Below, one piece after another: positions 35,853 through 46,996 of a stretch of 64,000 nucleotides of DNA. This stretch comes from Coriolopsis trogii (Eukaryota > Basidiomycota > Agaricomycetes > Polyporales > Polyporaceae), in assembly GCA_020543525.1 (NCBI GenBank), contig JAHYIO010000039.1:1550001-1614000 (forward strand), written 5' to 3'. The position numbers and the translations under genes were made by a program. The notes below the pieces were generated by a model, which made no database searches, was not told where the DNA came from, and worked only from the letters and a program-made list of their open reading frames with translations. The first letter of the stretch is position 1, and every line of letters starts with the position of its first letter.

Positions 35853-37388
35853 GAGATGGACGTCAAGATGAACTCTGTGAAGCGGTATGCATGAACGTCT
35901 GGTCAGGAACGTACGAATGGAAACAAACCTGGTAAGGAAAGTGTTGATTTCGCGTGGCTCTCGAAAGTGGAAAGTGCGAGTTGGCAGAGCAAACTGCTTG
36001 AAATATTAGATGCCAAGCCAGTTCTAACTTGCGAGAACATGACGCACCTGTGAGGTGTCATGATGTACATGTGCCTGGATTCTGCTAGACATAGTGCTCG
36101 ATATTGAGGGTGGCGAATGCTGAATGAGTTGAGAGGACCTTGTTGAATGGTGTCGCAATGTACTATTGAGCACGCTTTTGAAAGGGAGTGGATGAGATTG
36201 AACTGTGAATAGCTCATCAATGACGCCTCGTGAATTCATACCTTGGTCTGAGTCATCTCTATCGTAGAAGTTACAGTTTGAAGTGGCTCATCGCGGTCGG
36301 AGCCAATATTGCGACTTGCTGTACATGTGGATAGGGTTGTAGCGACTTACAAAGACATAACTTCTCCATGAAATCATGATGACTGATCATCTGTCAGCTG
36401 TGGAGTGCTGCATTGACATGGGTCTCGGGGCAGAAGCATGTGAAGAATGGTTCGTTTTATATGGGACTGCCTCACGCAGTCATTGCGGTGGGAGAGGCGC
36501 AGTCGGAGAAGAACACCAGGCGCTGCAGCTACTTCCCACAGTATCTGTTGCCAGATTAGGAAGCTCTATAATAGCACTCGTGGGACACGGGCATCCGTCG
36601 AAGCATATCTATTCTCGCCGTTACAAGGCAGCAATACTTGTTGCCGCATTGTCAAGTCTCGATTGAACATGCTAATTGTTTGACTATGATCTGAAAGAAT
36701 GACAATTCAGATGCTGAGTGAGTTTGTTGAGGCAATGGATATGTGTACCTCGCACTGAATGTATCTGATGTCGACATCATTTGGGGATCGCTATTGCGAA
36801 TGGACCACTTGTCAGTCAGAATGTCATTGCTCCCACCATTGAGACGTACAATTCGGTTGTAGTAGGCTTTTACCTGGCCTGATCTGGCTTCCGGCCTCAG
36901 ATTGGGTGAGCTATGCTCAAGGGCCCACCTGCAGCTTGGATTTGGCTTGAATTGTGGTCTGGACTTGTCCGTCGAGAGGGGCGTCTATTTGTGATGGTAG
37001 GCGCGGTGTTATATCGGTAAAGTTGACTATTCAATTGCATTAGGTCAGTGTGTTTACTCAAACAACAAGGTATACAAAGTCGATACTTACTGTGATAAGC
37101 AAGTCAATTAATGGCATCATCCACCGTCTCGAGCGCTTCCTAGGGTATGGCCCGCGCGGCCTGGCACACTGTCTGCAAGTTCGCATTGTCGCAGGCCACG
37201 CCGGGTCGCGCAGCACTTTCTAGTGGTTAGCCATGTTCTATTGGCCCGACTTCGCCTGGTGGGGCAACCGGCCTGGCTCTGCCGCTTCATTAGCCCGGGC
37301 GGAGTCGAGCACAACACTACTTACAGACCACAGACCAAGTTACGGGCCACCGTTGTTACTGGTAGCCCGTAAGGACCGTAAGGTGCTA
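35853..37388. other. no gene seen; GC-rich short-repeat-like patches
   Basis: No coding model is supported. 36.88-36.98 kb and 37.13-37.32 kb contain GC-rich, partly self-complementary words (ggcccgcgcggcc, gcccgggc) like those in the MITE at 47.8 kb, and may be repeat relics or lie at the Helitron's 3' side. Confidence 0.35.
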
Positions 37389-40300
37389 TCAGAGATACCG
37401 TCTCTGGTCTTGATCATACCGTAACTTTGTCTGCTGGTCAAGGTCATCGATTCTACAGAGCTCATTTCGAAGTTCTTGTGATGGACGATCGAATACTTTT
37501 TGTGGTACGAAAGGCCGAAGCACTGCAATTCCTTTGGCCTCTCGAACTCGAGAAAGCATTACATAAAGTCCTTGTAAGTTACGCGCACTGGCAGGATCTA
37601 CTACGGCCTTGTCGAGCGAACGGCCTTGGCTCTTGTAATCAGTATACGCGTATGCTGGGAGTATCGGCATCTGCAGCCGAGTGACACTCACATAGTTGAT
37701 CTTCCTGTTTTTCCCATGTCCAGTGCTAGTACGTGGCCACTGAAAAGTGATACGAGTTCGAAAAATAGGGACAATATCATTCTCGACACTGCTACATATA
37801 TGGCCAGCTCCAGGAATGTGAAGATAGACGACAGTCGCATACCTACGACCCAGTCGCTCTTCGTATTTGATGTTTCGTACTGTGCCGATTGCTCCATTCA
37901 CCACGCTGTTGGCGAGTGCTAGATTTTCCTGAACCATGACCCTCATTCCTGGAAACAGTAGCAATCTACCAAGTGTGTCGCGACTAATTGTGGTATTCAG
38001 ATCCCACAATTGCTCGCGGACATTTGGCACCAACGTCTCAGTTCGAATGTGATCTTCTGAAAAGTAGGTGTAGGGCGTCGCTTGCAATGCTTGAGCGTGC
38101 AGGGTTAATATCTGCATATTGAGAGGATCCCGGATATTCTTTCGACCGACGATTATCGGAGCTTCGCAGAAGCCTGTCTGAACTTCTGGTGGCAACTTAT
38201 AGAGCAGACGGCTGGTTATCGCATCGAAGTCATCAGCTATACCATTACGTCGTGCGTTATCACTCTCGCCGACGCGTATGCGATTTAGAAGCTCCGCGTA
38301 GACGTGATCTGCTCTTTGCCGTTCATTTTTATGAAGTACGACAACCGTTTGAACCTGTCTCCATATATAGGCACCATGCGCTGCAGTGGTGGCGTCTTCT
38401 CGTTGTGCGTCTTGCGCCGTCAGATTACTGACTAATCTGTGACTATATAGACTACTACCACCTACCGGTGGAAGCTGTCCAAAGTCCCCGGTGAATATAA
38501 CATTCACACCGCCAAAAAGCTTTCGGCACGCATCTGCATCCTGCGCCTTCGCATGCTGAAGGCGACCAGATATATCTGCCATTAACGTGGCACTCACCAT
38601 AGAAACTTCATCTATCACAAGGTAATGCACGCCTTTCCATATCTTCTCCAGGGATTGTAGGTTGACCGTTTGTCGGCGAGGGAGCAGTGTCAAGGAATGT
38701 ATAGTGAAGCCACCTATCAATATCGCCGCGGCACCTGTCGGCGCTGTGAGCACAATCTCACTCCGACGACCCAACAGTACAAACAGACGTATGATGGCTT
38801 TGATCACATACGATTTGCCAGTACCGCCAACCCCGGCGATATATGTCAGCAGCTGAGGACCTCCGAAGCAGACGTGGCGTGCGATAATCTCAAAGGCACG
38901 TCTTTGTTCTGCATTCTCAGTCAAGTGGAACTCGACGATCACCTGCCGAATGATGTCGGAACATTCCTCTGCAGTGAAACGTATGCGTCGACTTGAATTC
39001 GTGTGCGCGACGGAAGGCAACTGTATAACATCCATGCGAGGAGGTACGTTCAGACGTCTTCGTACGTTTCTTCCTACTGAACTTGGATCATTCTCAGTTT
39101 GCGGTGCACCTGTAAAAGGTCGCTTACGTTTGAGATTCTGCATCGCGGAGTGTTCTTGATTGATGACATTGTCTCTTTCATTTGCAATCCTTATGGAAGT
39201 GCCATACATATCTGAGGTACAATCAGCATGGTACGCTCCATAACAATTGTCGACAGCAGCCTTTCCATTTACTGATAGCATAGTGACCAGATTGTCTGCC
39301 ACCGTCATAAGTGGCAAGACCGGTATCTCTGTCGACACATCGACATGACAGGCGAGCTCGGATTGTCGTGGAGAGTGTGACGTTGATGCTTCTGGGTCAG
39401 GATGCTCCAGGCCAAATATCGGGAGATCAGGTACGTCTACCATATCTGAGTCTCGCCTCTGCCTGCTGGATTTGTCACGAGCATCTTTGCATTCGGTCAG
39501 CACATTCATATTCTGAATGATCTGGCTATGATATTGGGACAAACTATGTCTCTGTCGCTCATATGCCTCAATCCATGTCTCGGTCTCTGCCTTGAGGTCG
39601 GAAGGTCGACGCCACGGGACGAACAAAATCAATATTGTCAATGCCCATCGATTACGTTCTTCTTGGGACCCGTCATGCCTGGCAATACGTTGATTCAAAA
39701 TAACGGGCACCACCCACTGCACACGTTTCCTGACGAGGTGAGTCCTGAAGTGAGGATGGGAAGGTTGGAAATGCGCCCGTTCCTGTCGAGGACGGCCTCG
39801 CCTGTTTGATGTATGATCTACGTCGGTACTAAGTTCTTGCCGACGGTTGTCTTCTCGGATAGTCAGTTTTTCTGTCATGCCAATGTATTCGTACAGTGCC
39901 ATTGAAGCAAATGGTTCTGCATCTGGTCGCTGAAGGTAGTCAAGCTGTTGGTTAAGTGCCGAGATCGAACCCGGCTGAAGTACGAGCGTCAAATTGTCGT
40001 CTTGCGCGTTCTGGTCTGGCTCAGCGGGCAGCCTGACCTCATAAACACTGCCGTTCCGATCTTCTATGCCACGATGCTGCATTCCAGGAACCGTGTTATT
40101 GATGCTATTGACATCATCACGACGAGTACCACTGTCCCCTGCAGCAGGATCAATGTTTTGCGATACTGAGTGAGTTATGTGACCGACTCGCAACCAGTAT
40201 CGTGTGACATATTGCTCAAAGGGACGATAATGCAGCAGCCTGTAAGTCTGACTGGTGTAATGATCACCGCCTCCTATTAAGTAACTCATAACTTGCTGGT

Positions 40301-43300
40301 GCGACATTTCTTGTTTAGACAACATGCTATTCACAAACGTGCTAAGAGCTCCGCCATATTGCTTCTCCGTCCAAACCTCATCAACCGGAGGATGAACTTG
40401 CTGGTCGGACCGTTCTAAAGCATACATTAGCGCGGCGAGCCCAAGATGAGCGGGAAGCGATGCCTTAGTGATATAATCCGTGATATAATAGATCAGCGCT
40501 TTAGCTCCTTTGCCTGAACCGACGTGCTTGATGTCCATATTTGCATGAATCAAGAAAATGATCAGGTCATTGTAGTTCGCAATGCGGGGATGCAATCGAC
40601 GGAGAAGGATTGACCCGGTTTCCTCGTCAATGATAGTGTGTGCGCGCGTGGTCCCGTCAATACGCATCCGGCAGTTTGCGTCAACGCGATCTTGTGAGGG
40701 GCGGAGATACTTGAAACAAGTGTCAGTATGTTTGTGCCAATTATACCGCGTAACTAGTTCATTGACGAACTCCTTGTAATGCTGTCTGAATACTGATGGC
40801 GGCAAGGCGTTGATTTGTGGGCCGGGTTGTGTACCTGCGTGCATACTTCCGTCAGCTTCGGATATGCGCGGTCGCGGCAATGGTTGCCCGTCTGGTTCAG
40901 TGACGACGGACCTTGTTCCTAACAACTCGCATTTGATCAGACTTTCCAACCATCTGAAAAGGTCATCCTGATATCGTTCAGAGTTGAGCATGTCATCACG
41001 CATCTTCTGTGGAGACGGATGGTTGCGCACCCATATCAGCATATGACAATGCAATGTCCCCCGGCCTTGTGTCTCCACTGTACCATAGTAGGCTGTACAG
41101 TAACCAAGAAGGCCCCGTTCGTTTCGTCCATACCGAAGGATGTACCGAATGAAAGCGGTAATGATAGTGTGGAAGAAACGAGCGCATGCGGCGGGCCTAC
41201 GGGCGACCAATTGCATCCGCTGCCAGCTTGTAAGTTCTTGTCCAGTCTCAAGGACGTCGAGCCGAATGTTCTCGCCAGCGAATAGACGAACTAGGGGGTG
41301 ATGAATGTCAGAAGGATTCAAGGTTATAAAGAACGCAGGAGTTCCAAGGAAATTGACTTGTGCACGGATCTCATTGCGCATGTTCAGTTTGTATCCCTTC
41401 GAGCCGGGCACGTCTCGAATAACCGCTCCCACAGAATTTACCAGAGTCACTATAGCCGCCTCGTCATGAGTCTGAGGCTCATATGCATGGTTATCCTTGA
41501 ACTTTGTGATCAGCCGTTTCAGGACGTCTCTGTCGACAGCTAATAACTGCTGAATAATTGCCTGCTGCTGGCTGACTTTGACTCGGTAACGGACAGAGTC
41601 ATAGACGGCTTTTTTCTGCAATATGTTGTAATACACAAACGCAAAGTCTGCATCCTGTTCAAACGGACTGCTATTCAACTGCAGCAAGTACTTAAGCTGC
41701 TCATCCATACGGACAGATACTTTCCTCGATCGATGATGGAAGCCACCAATTCCCCAAGGATCAAGGTGAGGAAATAGCCATGTCAAGAGTTCGGGGTTCT
41801 CGAAGTCCGGAATAAATTTATCCCCGGCTTGAGAACGCACAAAACGACCTTCGTTCAAACAGTGATGCAGCGCTTTGTACTTCATATCATCGTAGGATGC
41901 AGGTGACTCATTACCATCAGTGTACCCAACGTTGTCCATGAGAAATGACTCACTCGGAAGTGAGGCATTGCTCTCGGAGTTCCGTGACGTATACTCTGTG
42001 GTAGCGGCACGTACAAACTCGTTGTCATGTAGAAAACCAACCTCCATGGCGCATAGAACTGCTTCGTCTTTACCCGTATCCTCATCATCAAACAAAGCAT
42101 CGAGGTTCCTCTGACTGAAACCATGAAACGATGAGGATGACTTGTACTGAGCATTATGCCCGGTAAGGAAATGAATGATAGTCTGTACCCGAGACTTCCG
42201 TGCAAGGACAGGTTTCAGCTTCGCAAGACGATCACGGTCAGGCTTGCATCGCCCCACAAATAGTGCACAAATAGTGTCTTTAATCACCGCAGGAGGTGGA
42301 GGAAGTAATGTGCGAAGTTGCGTGGCATTTTGGGGCATGACCAGAACGTTACCCTTCGAGCATCTTTGTGACACCAGGGGGTCTTCGTTGTGTCTCGTAT
42401 GGGTATCACTGTCATCATCCGGGTCATGTACCTCGCAAAACCTATACGAGATGCGACTTGCGCGTGCACGAGAGACAAGCACCTTATCGACCCATGTAGA
42501 GTTGTCGAAAGCGTCTCTCACTGCTTCAGGAAGCGCTGATCGACCGTAGTACAGCCAATTGGCGAGCGACAACTTAGGCATTCTCTGTTTCATGACCAAA
42601 TCCTTGAAACATGACTCGCACATACGAAGTGAGCTCCGCTGCCAACGATCAACCATTCCTTCGGGACAGAGGAGCGCACGTTCATACAAACTGAACGCAT
42701 AATCCCTCGGCAGTACTTCGGGTGGTAGATCATCGTTCCTTAATAAGGAAAGATCGACTTCCGAAGACGCCACTAGGTGCATACTGCACTCAGCGACACG
42801 ACGACCACAGGGGGCACAAACTTGGAAATGTAGAGAAGAACTGCACATATATTCCTGCCACTCACTTATGATCTTGTTCCGAAGATTGTCGTTGGCAATC
42901 TCCATGTAGTTTTGGTCGCTTCGTTCTTCCGAGATTTGACGAGTTACTTCTGCTCTGGCGGCAATGACGCGTTCCTTACTGCGAGGTTGTCCTAGCGTTG
43001 TGAAGACGACAACTAGAGAACAGCAATCGTCAGTACAATTGTGGAGTATAAGTTTGTGTCTGAGAGTTCCGGCATTGTCGGTACGTGATACCGATATGCC
43101 GTGCGCAATAGCAATCGCTCGTAATTCCCCTGCTCGCCACATATGATACAGAGCAAACAGGCAAGGCAATGAAGCATTTATCATGATGTCATCTGTCTTT
43201 AAGTCAAACTGCAGTATGTTTGTGGACGTGCATGTAGTACAAGTCGCTTTAATGGTGTGGTTGGTGTCGAGATCAACATCAACACCACCACACCACTCGA

Positions 43301-43478
43301 AGCTGACATTGTCACCAACACACCGAGTTGCCCGTACTACGAGACAACCGTCACAATCGAGGAGCATACCCGGCAAGCCAATATCCTCACCTATGGCAGG
43401 CTCCTCGTTTTCCTGAGAAGATCGTGATAGGATACGAGACACATCTACGTCGACAAGGTAAGATACTCTCTTTAACAT
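37389..43478 (-). CDS. Helitron Rep-helicase (RepHel), 2029 aa, uninterrupted
   Basis: A single 6.1-kb minus-strand frame without stops. The N-terminal region (to about residue 300) has paired Cys (for example CTTCTS, CAPCGRR) typical of Helitron zinc-finger parts. The Rep domain follows, with the HUH motif TLHCHMLIW at about residues 808-816 and the two-tyrosine motif YYITDYITK near 995. The SF1 Pif1-like helicase comes next, with Walker A GVGGTGKS near 1545, Walker B VIDEVSMV near 1615, FTGDFGQLPPV shortly after, and a C-terminal helicase motif YKSQGRSLDKAVV near 1940. Helitrons move by rolling-circle replication: the HUH/Tyr domain nicks and joins strands and the helicase unwinds. All key motifs are present, so the protein could be active. 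The ATG at 43478 is the first in frame; upstream exons may exist (minus strand about 43700: MSTVNSVMSVTSLEQLSFDL). Confidence 0.92.
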   Translation of the reverse strand: MLKRVSYLVDVDVSRILSRSSQENEEPAIGEDIGLPGMLLDCDGCLVVRATRCVGDNVSFEWCGGVDVDLDTNHTIKATCTTCTSTNILQFDLKTDDIMINASLPCLFALYHMWRAGELRAIAIAHGISVSRTDNAGTLRHKLILHNCTDDCCSLVVVFTTLGQPRSKERVIAARAEVTRQISEERSDQNYMEIANDNLRNKIISEWQEYMCSSSLHFQVCAPCGRRVAECSMHLVASSEVDLSLLRNDDLPPEVLPRDYAFSLYERALLCPEGMVDRWQRSSLRMCESCFKDLVMKQRMPKLSLANWLYYGRSALPEAVRDAFDNSTWVDKVLVSRARASRISYRFCEVHDPDDDSDTHTRHNEDPLVSQRCSKGNVLVMPQNATQLRTLLPPPPAVIKDTICALFVGRCKPDRDRLAKLKPVLARKSRVQTIIHFLTGHNAQYKSSSSFHGFSQRNLDALFDDEDTGKDEAVLCAMEVGFLHDNEFVRAATTEYTSRNSESNASLPSESFLMDNVGYTDGNESPASYDDMKYKALHHCLNEGRFVRSQAGDKFIPDFENPELLTWLFPHLDPWGIGGFHHRSRKVSVRMDEQLKYLLQLNSSPFEQDADFAFVYYNILQKKAVYDSVRYRVKVSQQQAIIQQLLAVDRDVLKRLITKFKDNHAYEPQTHDEAAIVTLVNSVGAVIRDVPGSKGYKLNMRNEIRAQVNFLGTPAFFITLNPSDIHHPLVRLFAGENIRLDVLETGQELTSWQRMQLVARRPAACARFFHTIITAFIRYILRYGRNERGLLGYCTAYYGTVETQGRGTLHCHMLIWVRNHPSPQKMRDDMLNSERYQDDLFRWLESLIKCELLGTRSVVTEPDGQPLPRPRISEADGSMHAGTQPGPQINALPPSVFRQHYKEFVNELVTRYNWHKHTDTCFKYLRPSQDRVDANCRMRIDGTTRAHTIIDEETGSILLRRLHPRIANYNDLIIFLIHANMDIKHVGSGKGAKALIYYITDYITKASLPAHLGLAALMYALERSDQQVHPPVDEVWTEKQYGGALSTFVNSMLSKQEMSHQQVMSYLIGGGDHYTSQTYRLLHYRPFEQYVTRYWLRVGHITHSVSQNIDPAAGDSGTRRDDVNSINNTVPGMQHRGIEDRNGSVYEVRLPAEPDQNAQDDNLTLVLQPGSISALNQQLDYLQRPDAEPFASMALYEYIGMTEKLTIREDNRRQELSTDVDHTSNRRGRPRQERAHFQPSHPHFRTHLVRKRVQWVVPVILNQRIARHDGSQEERNRWALTILILFVPWRRPSDLKAETETWIEAYERQRHSLSQYHSQIIQNMNVLTECKDARDKSSRQRRDSDMVDVPDLPIFGLEHPDPEASTSHSPRQSELACHVDVSTEIPVLPLMTVADNLVTMLSVNGKAAVDNCYGAYHADCTSDMYGTSIRIANERDNVINQEHSAMQNLKRKRPFTGAPQTENDPSSVGRNVRRRLNVPPRMDVIQLPSVAHTNSSRRIRFTAEECSDIIRQVIVEFHLTENAEQRRAFEIIARHVCFGGPQLLTYIAGVGGTGKSYVIKAIIRLFVLLGRRSEIVLTAPTGAAAILIGGFTIHSLTLLPRRQTVNLQSLEKIWKGVHYLVIDEVSMVSATLMADISGRLQHAKAQDADACRKLFGGVNVIFTGDFGQLPPVGGSSLYSHRLVSNLTAQDAQREDATTAAHGAYIWRQVQTVVVLHKNERQRADHVYAELLNRIRVGESDNARRNGIADDFDAITSRLLYKLPPEVQTGFCEAPIIVGRKNIRDPLNMQILTLHAQALQATPYTYFSEDHIRTETLVPNVREQLWDLNTTISRDTLGRLLLFPGMRVMVQENLALANSVVNGAIGTVRNIKYEERLGRRYATVVYLHIPGAGHICSSVENDIVPIFRTRITFQWPRTSTGHGKNRKINYVSVTRLQMPILPAYAYTDYKSQGRSLDKAVVDPASARNLQGLYVMLSRVREAKGIAVLRPFVPQKVFDRPSQELRNELCRIDDLDQQTKLRYDQDQRRYL

Positions 43479-43900
43479 TCTAGGAAAATAACAGACTTAC
43501 CGTCAATGCTTGTACCTCTTATTATCACGCTTCTCGTCGACGAAGTACCCTCCGCACCGACAGTACCTAGTAGAATATACTGTCCGTTAGTTCATACCTA
43601 TGATTTTGACACGAATACACATACCATCCGTCCCTTGGACAGCAGCGATCTCGCGCAGGTCGAACGAAAGCTGCTCGAGAGAAGTAACAGACATTACAGA
43701 GTTGACCGTTGACATCGTGAGTTGTACGAGAGTTTGGGTAATAATGACTTTGGGACGTTGACCATCGTTGCTTATATATGACGGTTCCACTGGGGAGAGG
43801 GGCGATGATCTCGTCAAACGTCAGTAGGGCTCTTTTGCACAATAACACAGAAGTCAAACCAACAACGACAGGGATACACCTTATCCACTTCAACGACACA
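37389..43900 (-). mobile_element. Helitron, autonomous-type (termini not defined)
   Basis: Defined by the RepHel gene. The 5' TC end should lie to the right of 43.5 kb and the 3' hairpin-CTRR end to the left of 37.39 kb. No convincing pair of ends was found by eye, so the limits given are only the coding region plus a possible upstream exon. Confidence 0.7.
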
Positions 43901-44818
43901 ATGGAGCATTGTTGGTGATCATACAGGTAATCTTCCTTGTCTCAGAACCCTAAAAAAAGGGCATAATCAGTACTTACGGAGATAGACGCCCTGTCCTGCG
44001 GACAACTCTCCGGCGACCACAGGCCACGGCTTGGGCCAAAGCCACGCCGGAAATGGGCCCTCGAACTTAACTCCCGGCCTGGTTCACCAAGTCTGAGGCC
44101 AGAAGCCAGCTCTGACCGGGCCAAAGCCGGTGGCTTTCGGGCTGAGCTGGGCCTAGCCCAACCCTATGCAGCAGCAATGTCGCAAGTTAGATGCTAATGA
44201 AAGCACACACCTTACAAACACAACGTGCCCGAGCTTTGTGGAGCTGTCCAACCCTAAATTGTGTTTCCGTTTTGCCTGCAGGGGTAAGGTTGTCAGTCTC
44301 GCATGTTGGGTCATGTTCATGCATGATACTGAGGGACTCGGTTCATACCTTATGCGTCAGCAACTCCAGTCGTAGTGGATACCGCCCCATGACCCCGAAA
44401 ATATGAATGAAGCACCCCTTGCACCTCGTCACGATACGGCACGGTCGGCATAGTCCATAACATGCAACCTTCACAGGTAGTATCCACTCAGGTATGGAAG
44501 CCTGTAGACGTTCCGTAGGTCACCACTTAACCTTGAGGTCGAAGCAGAGAGTTTACCTTGGAGCTTAGGGCCCGGGTGACGTTCAGGGTTCAAGAGGATG
44601 TGGGCATTCCTATTATTTGACAAGGCACTTTCAGGCCATCACGTTAGGACACAGGTTGACAGATACCGATCCATGTGAAGCATAGAGTGCGTACGGTGAA
44701 TATCATGAGAGCTAAAAGACTCACATAGCGAGACCAAATATACCGGCGAATGCCGAAGGCTCGCGGCACACTCCGTTATAAGAGCCTTGCGCGCTGATGC
44801 TGCGGCATTCTGGCGCCA
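43479..44818. other. no gene seen; GC-rich repeat-like patch at about 43985-44165
   Basis: The stretch 43985-44165 is dense in gggcc, ccggc and agccgg words forming small hairpins (for example ggccaaagcc/ggctttcgg), resembling the composition of the MITE at 47.8 kb, but no terminal repeats or target duplication were found. The rest is featureless. Confidence 0.35.
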
Positions 44819-46018
44819 ATGTCCTCTCCTCTCGCCGATGCGGATCTTTTCCAGGACGACTCTTCGCGTTTTGTCCTCTTTCCTATACGCTACGATGAGG
44901 TCTGTGCATTGAAAAGCACCCATTATGGTCCAACAGGCCATGACCACGCTAACGCCATAATTCACAGATATGGGCTGCCTACAAGGAAGCGCAGGCGTCG
45001 TTCTGGACAGCGGAAGACATTGACCTTTCGATGGATATCGTTCAATGCACTGAAGGTTTCAATACGGAGGAACGCCAATTTCTCCACAATCTCCTCGGTT
45101 TTTTCGCTACGTCGAATGGGACGTTGGTCGAGAACCTTATCCCGAAACTTTGCGCTCAAGTTACCCTTCCGGAAGCTAGATGCTTTTACGGGTTCCAAAT
45201 CATGACGTACGTTATTCTTGCTGCTCTGATACTTGCGCCGGTTGCCTGATAATTGATTCGCTAATGCATCAGCGACAACGTCCACAGAGAAGTGTACAGC
45301 CGACTAGTCTATGAACTCATTCCCGATGTCGGCGAGCAAGACCGGTTGTTCTCCACGTTGAAGAAGATCCCCGCCATGCACCAGAAGGCACTGTGGTGTA
45401 TCAAATGGACGACATCGAGCACCACTACCTTTGCGTTGCGACTCCTCGCATCCGTCATCGTCGAAGGTCTCTTCTTCGCATCCTCATATGCCGCCATATT
45501 CTGGTTTCAGAGCCGTAACCTGCTGCCAGGGCTCACTCACGCCAACGAACTCATATCACGAGACGAAGGTATGCATGCGTCGTTTGCCTGTCTCATGTAC
45601 TCGATGTTGCCGGACCGTGTCCCCGAGTCCACTGCCTGGTTAATCATGGAAGACGCTGTTGACTCGGAATGTGCTCTCTTCGAATGTACGCTCAGTACCT
45701 CCCTCTCACATCTCTGCGTTGGGCAACACTGAACACATCATTAGCTACTCTCTCAACACCTCTTGACGGCATGAATGGTACTATCATGGCGGAGTATATT
45801 CGGTATACTGCCGACTATCTCTTGCGAAAAATGGGGTACGGTATTCTGTACGCGGCCGAGAATCCGGTAGGAAGCTGCGATTATTATGAGTCCTTCGTTC
45901 GCCTGATAAACATTTGCACAGTTCCCGTTTATGGTGGAAGCAATGACAGCGACTAGGGCGACCTTTTTCGAACCCACTTTCAACAGTCACGTCGGCGCCA
46001 TTATCCATGGCAGATAGA
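44819..46018 (+). CDS. divergent ribonucleotide reductase small-subunit (R2) paralogue, 316 aa
   Basis: Exons 44819-44899, 44968-45206, 45273-45685, 45745-45866 and 45923-46018. All phases match and the frame is intact to TAG. R2 landmarks occur in order: SRFVLFPIRYDE, SFWTAEDIDLS, EARCFYGFQIM, VIVEGLFF, ELISRDEGMHASFACL, ENPFPFM, ATFFEP. Compared with mouse R2 numbering, the radical Tyr177 (Y115), His173 (H111), Glu233 (E171), Glu267 (E205) and His270 (H208) are kept. Asp139 is replaced by Asn (N77) and Glu170 by Asp (D108). The chain stops about 30 residues after NPF, so the C-terminal tail that docks on the large subunit is missing. R2 normally makes the di-iron tyrosyl radical for dNTP synthesis in the cytosol. 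This copy may be a non-radical partner (compare yeast Rnr4, which lost ligands) or on the way to being a pseudogene. The donor of intron 1 (GTCTGT) is weak. Confidence 0.8.
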
Positions 46019-46451
46019 TCATGGTCAAATCTGTTTCCTCTCTGCTTCTGCATTCATGCTGACAGCCCCGTATAGAAGGCTCTGCTTCCATTCTTCGAGC
46101 TGACGATTCCGTTGTAAGACCATGTGGACTGTATGTATCTTTGTGTGAACGAAACCTTGCTTTCACTTCCTATGCACCGGCGTGGGACAGGAATCCACAT
46201 GATTCTTCGGTGGCTCCTGACCGCGTGTTGTAGCTTCCTTTCCTTCCCGGTATTGGGTTCGAAGTTGTTCGCATTCTTCTTGGTGTCATTCTCCGTCTCC
46301 ACTGTATATCCACAGTTACCACTTCGGTTCAGCTTGTACGATTAGTCATCTCCCAGATCCGAATAGGGTTTCGGGCGTTCTTGTGTACCTCGGTCGACAC
46401 CGAACTGTATTCATAGGACAGTAACTGTCTATAACTGTCCATTTCGCCTCG

Positions 46452-46996
46452 ATGCCTCCCACCCCTCCAATTCTCCCATCTTATCGAAACCCGAGCATGT
46501 CGTTCAATGAGCGAGTCATTTCCATCGAGTTCGCACTCTGCGTTTTGAGACGACCTTTCTTTGTAACAGCTATACCGATACTCAGCAAGTTCCACCGCAG
46601 TATCCTTATGTCCTTCAACGGCATGGAGATCCTAGACGGCTTGAGCCAAATCGGATGGAACAAGATATGGTCGCAATAGTCCCTGAACGTCGTCCGGTAT
46701 GTCTGCGACGCTGTTAACAAGATAGAAATTCGTACTGACTGATGGTCTCGTAATGTAAGATATACTTCCGAGTCGCAACGACCATAGATTTTCTACCTGA
46801 CGGTCATGTCCTGCCTTACGTGGTCGTCACTCTCGTCACGCGATTTTCCGCTCGAAGACAAGCAGAACGTGAAGCTTGGTTAGCGGTGGGAGAAAGGTTT
46901 CGTCTTCATTATCTCCAAAGGTTGAACTCGTTGATGCGAAACCTCATTGTCATCGATTCACCTACCGGTCCTAGCACGAGCAGTACAAGCTACTGA
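46452..46996 (+). CDS. unrecognised three-exon gene, 146 aa
   Basis: Exons 46452-46528, 46570-46696 and 46760-46996. Phases match at both junctions (2, then 0). The product starts MPPTPPILPSYRNPS, has a Gln/Pro/Arg-rich middle (YTDTQQVPPQYPYV; DMVAIVPERRP) and then a well-ordered stretch (FRVATTIDFLPDGHVLPYVV, REAWLAVGERFRLHYLQRL) ending in a Ser/Thr tail. The third exon has no ATG and is visible only through splicing. The intron signals are modest: the first intron is only 41 nt with donor GTTCGC, and the second acceptor is AAG. No family is recognised. It follows the R2 paralogue by 430 bp on the same strand. Confidence 0.45.

Noticed and set aside
37140..37161. Hairpin ggcccgcgcggcc followed by CTAG (minus strand) as Helitron 3' end
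   Set aside because: The spacing is shorter than usual (about 5 nt), the next base is not T, and similar GC-rich words occur elsewhere; not convincing without other copies.
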